Below, one piece after another: positions 1-6,247 of a stretch of DNA of 9,968 bases. The notes below the pieces were generated by a model, which was not told the origin of the DNA, did not search any database, and saw only the letters and a list, made by a program, of their open reading frames with translations. The stretch is from Clostridiales bacterium UBA7001. Lineage in GTDB: Bacteria > Bacillota > Clostridia > TANB77 > CAG-508. The stretch's first letter is position 1, and each line of letters begins with the position of its first letter. The stretch is taken from contig DJXP01000006.1 of assembly GCA_002449785.1 (NCBI GenBank), positions 1 through 9,968 on the forward strand, in the 5' to 3' direction. The position numbers and the translations under genes were made by a program.

Positions 1-842
1 CTAAAATATGTAGATTAGATAATGTAGTTACTGTTGTAGATGCTGCTAGGCTTGCATATGAATTTGGTTCAGGTGAAGATTTAATGCAAGATAATATTGA
101 TGAAGAAGATATTGCAAATTTATTAATACAGCAAATTGAATTTTGTAATACTATTATATTAAATAAAGTAGATAGCATTTCACCGGAAGATTTAAAAAAG
201 GTTAGAGCTGTTATTAAAGCACTTCAACCAGTTGCAAAAATAATAGAAACAAATTATGCAAAAGTTGATGTTAAAGAAATTATAGATACACATAATTTTG
301 ATTTTGAAAAAGCTGCATCTTCAGCAGCATGGGTAAGAGAATTAGAAGATGATTCAAATGAAGAAGAGGATGAAGAAGAGCATGAAGAAGAGCATGAACA
401 TGATCATGATGAAGAACATGTTGAGGAGCATCATCATGGACATCATCACCATCATCATGATGAAGGTGAAGCTGAAGAATATGGAATAGGTACATATGTA
501 TATACAAGAAGAAAGCCATTTAACAGAAATAAATTTGAAGAATATGTTAATTTTCATTGGAGAAAAGCTATTATTAGATGTAAAGGTATTGTATGGTTTT
601 CTGATGAAAATGATATGTCTTATGTTTTTGAACAAGCTGGAAATCAAATTCAACTTGGAGAAGCAGGACTTTGGATTGCATCTGCACCTGAAGGAGAAAA
701 AAAGCAAATACTTAAAGACAATCCTGAACTTCTTAAATCTTGGGATGAAAATGTTGGAGATAGAATCATAAAATTAGTGTTTATTGGACAAGATATAGAT
801 AAAGAAGGAATAAAAGAAGAATTAGACAAAATTTTAGATTAA
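1..842 (+). CDS. CobW/COG0523-family (G3E) GTPase, 3' part only
   Basis: This gene is cut by the left window edge. The reading frame is open from position 3, giving 279 visible residues, so the ATG at 84 is internal. The visible part begins with LDNVVTVVDA, which matches the strand after the Walker B region in G3E GTPases. About 40 residues later comes NKVD, the guanine-specificity motif (codons at 162-173). The Walker A motif and the usual metal-binding CxCC site would lie upstream, out of view. After the GTPase domain comes an acidic and His-rich linker with 14 histidines between 381 and 458, including HHHGHHHHHH. A CobW C-terminal domain then runs to the end (about 480-840, ending near IKLVFIGQDID). 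Family members insert or deliver metals, often zinc, cobalt or nickel, using GTP in the cytosol. The His loop favours a metal role, but the metal cannot be told from this sequence. The downstream LCP gene starts 24 bp later and is probably cotranscribed. Confidence 0.9.
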   Translation, partial: KICRLDNVVTVVDAARLAYEFGSGEDLMQDNIDEEDIANLLIQQIEFCNTIILNKVDSISPEDLKKVRAVIKALQPVAKIIETNYAKVDVKEIIDTHNFDFEKAASSAAWVRELEDDSNEEEDEEEHEEEHEHDHDEEHVEEHHHGHHHHHHDEGEAEEYGIGTYVYTRRKPFNRNKFEEYVNFHWRKAIIRCKGIVWFSDENDMSYVFEQAGNQIQLGEAGLWIASAPEGEKKQILKDNPELLKSWDENVGDRIIKLVFIGQDIDKEGIKEELDKILD

Positions 843-866
843 TTTTAATTATTACGAGGTTTAAAA

Positions 867-2687
867 GTGAAAGAAGATAATATAGATATTAATAAAGAAA
901 ATGTAAGTAATGAATCAAATGAGCATTCTCAAAAGAAAACATCAAGAATTAATTCATCTATTAAGGGTGGAAAAAGAGCAAAGCCAAATTCTAAAGAAAA
1001 GTTAAATAAAAAAGAAAAAAAGAAAAAACTATCAAAAGAAGAAAAAAAAGCAAGAAGATATTATATTGATAAAAAAGGAAAAAAGAGGCTAAAGAAAAGA
1101 TATAAGTTCATGATAGCATTATTAATATTAATTGCTATTTTGGCTTTAATATTTGTTAAATATGTAGTAAAAAATGATGGTAGTGTAAAAAATGCAGTTT
1201 TAAGTATGGCTTCAGACATTGTTGGAGAGCAAGATCCAATATTTGTTCTTATTTTAGGTGTAAGTGAAGATATAAAAACACCTCTTACTGATACGATAAT
1301 TTTATGTGGATATAATCCTAAAACTCAAAAAGCATATATGCTATCAGTTCCAAGAGATACTTTTGTCGGAAAAAATCCCGAATCAGCTAATGGATATGAT
1401 AAAATTAATGCTAAATTTCAAACTAGTGCTGAGAAAACTGTAGAAACAGTTGAACTAATTACTGGGGTTAATATAGATTATTATGTAATAGTTAGAAACT
1501 TAAAGATTGAAGACATTTTTGAATGTATTGGAAGTATAGATTTTGATGTTCCAATTGATATGAATTATGACGATCCAACACAAGATTTGCATATTCATTT
1601 GAAAAAAGGATATCAAACATTACAGCCAAACCAAATAGAACAATTATTAAGATTTAGACATAATAATAATGGTACAAGTTATCCAGCAAGCTATGGTGAT
1701 AATGATTATGGCAGAATGAGAACACAAAGAGAATTTATAAAAGCAGTAATTGAGCAAACTGTTTCAATACAAAATGTTGGTAAAGTAAAAGATTTAATAG
1801 CATATGCTTATACAAATATACAAACCAATATGAGTGGATCAAAGGTATTAGATTATGTGCCTTTTGGCTTACAATTTAGCACTTCTAATTTAAGATCTGA
1901 ACAATTGCCTGGGCAATCAGCTATGATAAATCAATTATGGTTTTATCAACATAGTAAATCTAAGACAAAAAAATTAGTTGATGAACTTATGATTTATCTA
2001 GAATTAGATGAAGAAACATTACTTTCTCATTATAAATATGGAGAAGAATTAGTTGGTGTTAAACCAGATGATGAGTGGGAACCAAAAACTAAAGTTGAAG
2101 ATTATGTAATTCCAAATGCTATTATAAGAGATACTAGCAAAGAGGTTGACCAAGAAACATGTAAACATAATTACGGTATAGTTTCTGAAAAAGTGGCCAC
2201 ATGTGAGAATGGTGGAACAGTAGTTAAGAGATGTGCATTGTGTGACAAAGAAATTGTAGAATCTACACCAGCATTAGGACATAGCTATGATAAAAATGGT
2301 ATATGTTCTAGATGTGGTGAGAAAAAGGAGCAGGTACATACAAATACTACGACTACAAATACTACAGTTACTAATACAGTAAATATGAATTCTGGCAGCT
2401 CAAGTAACCAAAATACAGTTGTTCAAAATCAAACAACAAATCCAGTGATTGTAGATAATACTAATACTACAACTAATAAAGATACAGAATCTAATACTAA
2501 TACAGTTGTAACACCAACACCAGAGCCAAAGACAGATCCAGAACCAACACCAACACCAACACCGGATCCAGAACCAACGCCAACACCAGAACCAACACCT
2601 ACACCAGATCCAGAACCAACACCTGAAACTCCTTCACAAACTGTACAAAGTTCAGATACTCCTAATTTGGAAGGAAACTCTAATTAA
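867..2687 (+). CDS. LytR-CpsA-Psr (LCP) family cell-wall ligase with cysteine module and Pro-Thr tail
   Basis: LCP proteins transfer teichoic acid or other polysaccharide chains from undecaprenyl-pyrophosphate carriers to peptidoglycan on the outer face of the membrane. The 606 residues read as follows: a very Lys-rich cytoplasmic tail (1-80), one membrane segment (about 81-101), then the LCP domain (about 123-385). The domain has TDTIILCGYN (141-150), VPRDT (161-165), INAKF (180-184), LLRFRH (260-265) and the Arg-rich YGRMRTQREF (281-290), all typical of the family. After it comes a cysteine/histidine module (C432, H434, C446, C456, C459, H472, C480, C483), an Asn/Thr-rich stretch (490-548) and a Pro-Thr-Glu tail. 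Typical LCP proteins have roughly 300-450 residues, so the C-terminal third is extra. The start is GTG, with ACGAGGT at 854-860 six bases upstream. Which polymer it attaches cannot be told. The LCP assignment is firm. Confidence 0.93.
   Translation: MKEDNIDINKENVSNESNEHSQKKTSRINSSIKGGKRAKPNSKEKLNKKEKKKKLSKEEKKARRYYIDKKGKKRLKKRYKFMIALLILIAILALIFVKYVVKNDGSVKNAVLSMASDIVGEQDPIFVLILGVSEDIKTPLTDTIILCGYNPKTQKAYMLSVPRDTFVGKNPESANGYDKINAKFQTSAEKTVETVELITGVNIDYYVIVRNLKIEDIFECIGSIDFDVPIDMNYDDPTQDLHIHLKKGYQTLQPNQIEQLLRFRHNNNGTSYPASYGDNDYGRMRTQREFIKAVIEQTVSIQNVGKVKDLIAYAYTNIQTNMSGSKVLDYVPFGLQFSTSNLRSEQLPGQSAMINQLWFYQHSKSKTKKLVDELMIYLELDEETLLSHYKYGEELVGVKPDDEWEPKTKVEDYVIPNAIIRDTSKEVDQETCKHNYGIVSEKVATCENGGTVVKRCALCDKEIVESTPALGHSYDKNGICSRCGEKKEQVHTNTTTTNTTVTNTVNMNSGSSSNQNTVVQNQTTNPVIVDNTNTTTNKDTESNTNTVVTPTPEPKTDPEPTPTPTPDPEPTPTPEPTPTPDPEPTPETPSQTVQSSDTPNLEGNSN
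2512..2625 (+). repeat. Pro-Thr/Asp-Pro-Glu-Pro coding repeat in the LCP gene tail
   Basis: Short in-frame direct repeats encode a Pro-Thr-rich tail. The unit GATCCAGAACCAACRCC starts at 2535, 2565 and 2607, with shorter CCAACACC copies between, and encodes DPEPTPTP-like units (D557, D567, D581). Near-identity at the DNA level suggests recent expansion by slippage. Such tails usually act as extended wall-spanning linkers. Confidence 0.85.
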
Positions 2688-2698
2688 TAAATATATTT

Positions 2699-2729
2699 AA
2701 AGCACATATAGTTTGGTTATATGTGCTTT
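2699..2729 (+). terminator. Likely transcription terminator after the LCP gene
   Basis: A perfect 12-bp inverted repeat, AAAGCACATATA (2699-2710) and TATATGTGCTTT (2718-2729), encloses a 7-base loop 11 bp after the LCP stop codon. The stem ends in TTT and continues into AGTTGTTATT, so the U-tract is weak and broken. The position between two transcription units supports a terminator, though efficiency may be modest. Confidence 0.7.
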
Positions 2730-2811
2730 AGTTGTTATTATAAATAAATACCTAATAGTAAGTTTTGTCGACTAATGAAATATAAATATATATTTTTTTG
2801 ATGTAAATGTA

Positions 2812-2840
2812 TTGAAAAAATATTTTATTTATTATATATT
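2812..2840 (+). promoter_or_regulatory. Candidate housekeeping-sigma promoter for clpP
   Basis: TTGAAA (2812-2817) and TATATT (2835-2840) are separated by 17 bases, a good match to a vegetative -35/-10 pair, and lie 40 bases before the clpP start. AT-rich DNA yields chance matches: TTGATG (2798-2803) with TATTTT (2821-2826) is a weaker alternative in the same stretch. No CtsR tandem heptads or CIRCE element were found in 2688-2880. The rest of this gap holds no gene. Confidence 0.5.
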
Positions 2841-2880
2841 TAAAGTCAATTGATATTATAAAAAGAAAGGAAGTAATAAA

Positions 2881-3483
2881 ATGATAGATAATAGTTTAGT
2901 ACCATATGTTATAGAACAAACAAGTAGAGGAGAAAGATCATATGATATTTTCTCAAGATTATTAAAAGATAGAATTATATTTTTAGCAGAGGATGTAAAT
3001 CCAGCATCAGCAAGTTTAGTAGTAGCTCAGCTTTTATTTTTAGAGTCAGAAGACCCAGATAAAGAAATAAATTTATATATTAATAGCCCAGGTGGATCAA
3101 TTACAGATGGAATGGCTATTGTAGATACTATTAATTATATAAAATGTCCTGTTTCTACTATATGTGTTGGAATGGCTGCTAGTATGGGTGCAGTTCTTTT
3201 GGCTTCAGGTGAAAAAGGAAAGAGATTTGCAACTCCTAATGCAGAAATATTAATTCATCAACCATTAATTGGTGGAGGAGGTCTTTCAGGTCAAACAACA
3301 GAAATTAAAATTCATGCCGACCATATGGTTAGAACAAGAGAAAAATTAAATAAATTATTAAGTGAAAGAACTGGTCAAAGCTTAGAAACTATTGAAAAAG
3401 ATACAGAAAGAGATAACTACATGACAGCTAAGCAAGCACTAGAATATGGACTAATTGACGGAATTTTAGATAAAAGAAATTAA
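2881..3483 (+). CDS. clpP: ATP-dependent Clp protease proteolytic subunit ClpP
   Basis: ClpP is the serine peptidase that forms two stacked heptameric rings in the cytosol and degrades proteins fed in by an unfoldase such as ClpX. The 200-residue length fits the family. IEQTSRGERSYDI (11-23) is the conserved N-terminal signature. The catalytic triad is complete: S101 in GMAASMGA, H126 in ILIHQPL and D178 in TERDNY. INSPGGSITDG (68-78) forms the oxyanion-hole region. After H126 the sequence reads HQPLIGGGGLSGQ, three residues longer in the handle region than E. coli ClpP by my own alignment from memory. The ATG start has AGAAAGGAAG about 7 bases upstream. The clpX gene follows 53 bp downstream, an expected partner. 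There is no trigger-factor gene immediately upstream, unlike the common tig-clpP-clpX order. Confidence 0.98.
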   Translation: MIDNSLVPYVIEQTSRGERSYDIFSRLLKDRIIFLAEDVNPASASLVVAQLLFLESEDPDKEINLYINSPGGSITDGMAIVDTINYIKCPVSTICVGMAASMGAVLLASGEKGKRFATPNAEILIHQPLIGGGGLSGQTTEIKIHADHMVRTREKLNKLLSERTGQSLETIEKDTERDNYMTAKQALEYGLIDGILDKRN

Positions 3484-3487
3484 TTTA

Positions 3488-3505
3488 TAGGTTTTTATAA
3501 ACCTA
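3488..3505 (+). other. Small hairpin in the clpP-clpX gap
   Basis: TAGGTTT (3488-3494) and AAACCTA (3499-3505) form a 7-bp stem with a TTAT loop, five bases after the clpP stop codon. No run of T follows, so it does not look like a terminator. It could protect or mark an mRNA end between the two cistrons. That role is inference only. Confidence 0.4.
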
Positions 3506-3536
3506 AATATAATCAAAGGTTAGATAGGAAATTAAT

Positions 3537-4835
3537 ATGGCTAAAAGTAATGAAAGAATTGTAAAATGTTCTTTTTGTGGTAAACCACAAGAAGTTGTAA
3601 AAAAGATAATTGCAGGTCCAGGTGTATATATTTGCGATGAATGTATTGCTTTGTGCCAAGATATTATTGATGAAGAAGTATTTGAAAATGAAGAAAAATA
3701 TGAGCAAGTAGATATGTTAACACCTGCAGAAATTAAAAAAACGCTTGATGATTATGTGATAGGTCAAGAAGAAGCTAAAAAGACATTGTCTGTTGCTGTA
3801 TATAATCATTATAAAAGAATAAATAGTTCATCTCAGAACTTAGATGATATTGAAATTCAAAAAAGTAATATTTTATTGCTTGGTCCTACTGGATGTGGTA
3901 AAACATTGCTTGCACAAACTTTAGCAAAGATATTAGATGTGCCATTTGCTATTGCGGATGCAACTACACTTACTGAAGCAGGTTATGTTGGTGAAGACGT
4001 TGAAAATATTTTACTAAAATTAATTCAAGCAGCAGATTATGATATAGATAAGGCACAAAAAGGAATTATATATATTGATGAAATCGATAAAATTACAAGA
4101 AAATCCGAAAATCCTTCAATAACAAGAGATGTTAGTGGAGAAGGTGTTCAACAAGCTCTTCTTAAAATTGTAGAAGGAACAACTGCTTCTGTTCCACCAC
4201 AAGGTGGAAGAAAGCATCCACATCAAGAATTTATTCAAATAAATACTGCAAATATTTTGTTTATTTGTGGTGGAGCATTTGAAGGATTAGAAAATATTAT
4301 TAAAGACAGAGTTGGTAAAAAAGGAATTGGCTTTGGAGCAGAAATAGAAAGTAAGAAAGATATTAATAAATCTGAAATATTTAAAGAACTATTACCTCAA
4401 GATTTATTAAAATTCGGATTAATTCCTGAGTTTGTTGGAAGGCTTCCAATTATAGCAACATTAGATGGTTTAACAAGAGAGGCATTAGTAGATATTGTTA
4501 CTAAACCAAAAAATGCTTTAACAAAACAGTATAAAAAATTAGTTGAATTAGATGGTGTAGAACTTGAGTTTAAGCAAGATGCAATTGAGGCTATTGTAGA
4601 TAAAGCATTAGAAAGAAATACAGGAGCAAGAGGTTTGCGCTCTATTATAGAGGAAATTATGAGAGATATTATGTATGATATTCCTTCTAATGAAAAAATT
4701 GTAAAATGTATTATTACTAAAGATACAGTTTTAAATAAAGCAGAACCAGAAATAATTATTGATGAGAATAAAAAAAGAGAAATGCCAAAACAAAAAAGAA
4801 GAGTTAAAACAAATAAAAAAGAAGAAACAGCTTAA
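3537..4835 (+). CDS. clpX: ATP-dependent Clp protease ATP-binding subunit ClpX
   Basis: ClpX is the hexameric AAA+ unfoldase that recognises tagged substrates, unfolds them with ATP and threads them into ClpP. The 432 residues have the standard order. The N-terminal C4 zinc-binding domain (C11, C14, C33, C36) handles adaptors and substrates. Walker A is GPTGCGKT (116-123) and Walker B is IIYIDEID (177-184). The pore loops are GYVG (149-152) and the RKH loop (225-227). The IGF loop (264-266), which docks onto ClpP, is intact, so this is a ClpP-partnering ClpX. EFVGRLP (298-304) carries the arginine finger region and GARGLR (363-368) is sensor 2. The last about 25 residues are very basic and of low complexity. 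The ATG start has AGGAA (3526-3530) six bases upstream. The gene ends at a strong terminator and probably shares the clpP transcript. Confidence 0.98.
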   Translation: MAKSNERIVKCSFCGKPQEVVKKIIAGPGVYICDECIALCQDIIDEEVFENEEKYEQVDMLTPAEIKKTLDDYVIGQEEAKKTLSVAVYNHYKRINSSSQNLDDIEIQKSNILLLGPTGCGKTLLAQTLAKILDVPFAIADATTLTEAGYVGEDVENILLKLIQAADYDIDKAQKGIIYIDEIDKITRKSENPSITRDVSGEGVQQALLKIVEGTTASVPPQGGRKHPHQEFIQINTANILFICGGAFEGLENIIKDRVGKKGIGFGAEIESKKDINKSEIFKELLPQDLLKFGLIPEFVGRLPIIATLDGLTREALVDIVTKPKNALTKQYKKLVELDGVELEFKQDAIEAIVDKALERNTGARGLRSIIEEIMRDIMYDIPSNEKIVKCIITKDTVLNKAEPEIIIDENKKREMPKQKRRVKTNKKEETA

Positions 4836-4838
4836 AAA

Positions 4839-4874
4839 CAAGCAGTGATTCTATATCACTGCTTGATTTTTTTT
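4839..4874 (+). terminator. Rho-independent terminator after clpX
   Basis: An 11-bp perfect stem, CAAGCAGTGAT (4839-4849) and ATCACTGCTTG (4855-4865), with a 5-base loop is followed by A and eight T residues (4867-4874). It lies three bases after the clpX stop codon. The A-run before the stem makes it potentially bidirectional. Confidence 0.92.
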
Positions 4875-4891
4875 ATATATAGTGATATAAA
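4863..4891 (+). promoter_or_regulatory. Candidate extended -10 promoter for the apt operon, overlapping the clpX terminator
   Basis: TTGATT (4863-4868) lies 17 bases before TATAAA (4886-4891). The -10 is preceded by TGA (4883-4885), giving an extended -10 of the TGn form. The -35 sits in the last bases of the terminator stem and the start of its T-run. It would produce a short leader of about 30 bases before the apt start at 4930. This is a sequence match only. Confidence 0.5.
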
Positions 4892-4929
4892 AAGCTTAGA
4901 GTTTAAAATGTTTTTGGGGAGGATTTTTT

Positions 4930-5451
4930 ATGGAATTAAAGAGCATAATTAGAACTATTCCAAATTTTCCAAAAGATGGAATAATGTTTAGAGATGTAAC
5001 TACTGTTTTACAAGATAAAGATGCATTAAAATTTTCAATTGATTCTATTCAAAAAGAACTTAATGATGTTGAGTTTAATATAATAGTTGCTCCTGAATCT
5101 AGAGGATTTATTTTTGGAATGCCAATTGCTTATAATATGAATAAATCATTTGTACCAATTAGAAAAAAAGGAAAATTACCATATGAAACAGTAGAAGAAT
5201 CATATGATTTAGAGTATGGAAATAGTGCTTTGGAAGTTCATAAAGATGCTATAAAACCAGGAGATAAAGTTGTTATTGTAGATGATTTAATAGCAACTGG
5301 AGGAACATTAGAAGCAATTATAAAACTAGTAGAGAAATTAGGTGGAGAAGTAGTAAAAATCTGTACATTGATTGAACTTCCAGATTTTAATGCAAGAAAA
5401 AGATTATCTAAATATAATATTTTATCTGTTATTACATTTGAAGGTGAATAA
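4930..5451 (+). CDS. apt: Adenine phosphoribosyltransferase
   Basis: Apt makes AMP and pyrophosphate from adenine and PRPP in the cytosol, salvaging free adenine. The 173 residues match the usual bacterial length of about 170. IRTIPNFPKDGIMFRDVT (7-24) is the typical N-terminal signature. PESRGFIFG (55-63) and IRKKGKLP (77-84) are the conserved Apt substrate-site segments. VVIVDDLIATGGT (114-126) is the PRPP-binding motif. The ATG start follows a strong GGGGAGG ribosome binding site (4916-4922). It is the first gene after the clpX terminator. The next gene, 40 bp downstream, encodes a nucleosidase that releases adenine, which fits a linked salvage pathway. Confidence 0.97.
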   Translation: MELKSIIRTIPNFPKDGIMFRDVTTVLQDKDALKFSIDSIQKELNDVEFNIIVAPESRGFIFGMPIAYNMNKSFVPIRKKGKLPYETVEESYDLEYGNSALEVHKDAIKPGDKVVIVDDLIATGGTLEAIIKLVEKLGGEVVKICTLIELPDFNARKRLSKYNILSVITFEGE

Positions 5452-5491
5452 ATATTAAATAATAAATTTATATATTGAAAGGGGAAAAATT

Positions 5492-6187
5492 TTGAGTATA
5501 GGAATTATTACAGCAATTGAAACTGAAATGATTGCAATTAAAAATAAGATGAAAAATATAAAAGAGAAGAATATATACAATTTATGCTTTTATAATGGTG
5601 AGATATCTAATAAAGATTGTATTCTTGTACAATGTGGAGTTGGTAAAGTAAATTCGGCAAGAACTACTCAGATTTTAATAGATAATTTTAATGTTGATAT
5701 TATTATTAATGTTGGCTCAGCTGGTGGAATTAGTTCAAATTTAAATGTTGAAGATATTGTAATAGGAGATAAACTTGTTCAATATGACTTTGATGCAACT
5801 TCTTTTGGATATGAAAAAGGAGAAATATGTAAGACGGGTAAATATTTTTATTCAGATAAAAATTTAATCGAACTATGCAAGCAAACAATTGAAGAATATA
5901 AAAATGAAAAAATTAATATTGTTATAGGTACAATCGGAACAGCAGATTTATTTTGTGCAAGCCCAGAAAAGGCAGCTCAAATTGAAAAAGAATTCGATGC
6001 TTTATGTGTTGAAATGGAAGGTGCAGCAATTGCTCAAGTTGCTACATTAGATAATATTCCATTTTTGGTAATACGTGCAATATCAGATACTCCAAATGGA
6101 AAAAATAAAATTGATTTTGATACTTTTATAAATATTGTATCAAAAAGAGTTGCAGAAATATTAGAAAAATTATTATATAAAATATAA
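5492..6187 (+). CDS. mtnN: 5'-methylthioadenosine/S-adenosylhomocysteine nucleosidase
   Basis: This enzyme splits adenine from 5'-methylthioadenosine and S-adenosylhomocysteine, clearing by-products of SAM-dependent methylation and polyamine synthesis. S-ribosylhomocysteine, one product, can feed LuxS if that enzyme is present. The 231 residues match the family. The catalytic residues are in place: E12 in IGIITAIETEM, E176 in CVEMEGAAIA and D199 in RAISDTPNG. NVGSAGGI (73-80) and the DFDATSFGYEKG segment (99-110) line the substrate pocket. The start is TTG, with GAAAGGGG (5477-5484) seven bases upstream. The first in-frame ATG falls at residue 13 and would remove E12, so TTG must be the start. 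The neighbouring apt gene can reuse the adenine released. Confidence 0.96.
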   Translation: MSIGIITAIETEMIAIKNKMKNIKEKNIYNLCFYNGEISNKDCILVQCGVGKVNSARTTQILIDNFNVDIIINVGSAGGISSNLNVEDIVIGDKLVQYDFDATSFGYEKGEICKTGKYFYSDKNLIELCKQTIEEYKNEKINIVIGTIGTADLFCASPEKAAQIEKEFDALCVEMEGAAIAQVATLDNIPFLVIRAISDTPNGKNKIDFDTFINIVSKRVAEILEKLLYKI

Positions 6188-6247
6188 TGTATATAGTTTA
6201 GTAATATATATGGTTATATGAATTGTAGAAAGAAATGAGAAAATAAA

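Noticed and set aside
280..707. Antisense open frames opposite the His-rich region
   Set aside because: They are shadows of the His/Glu-rich coding strand, giving His-, Leu- or Met-rich low-complexity translations without a start signal.
84..842. Complete 252-residue gene starting at ATG 84
   Set aside because: The frame is open to the window edge and the upstream codons encode the conserved LDNVVTVVDA segment, so this ATG is internal to a larger gene.
2535..2625. Possible CRISPR-like repeat array
   Set aside because: The repeats are in-frame codons for a Pro-Thr tail with irregular 30- and 42-base periods and no unique spacers.
2846..2853. TCAATTGA downstream of the clpP -10 as a CtsR-type operator
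   Set aside because: It is a short AT palindrome without the tandem GGTCAAA heptads of CtsR sites, and is expected by chance in such DNA.
3488..3505. Terminator between clpP and clpX
   Set aside because: The stem is only 7 bp, it is not followed by a T-run, and clpX has no convincing promoter of its own in the gap.
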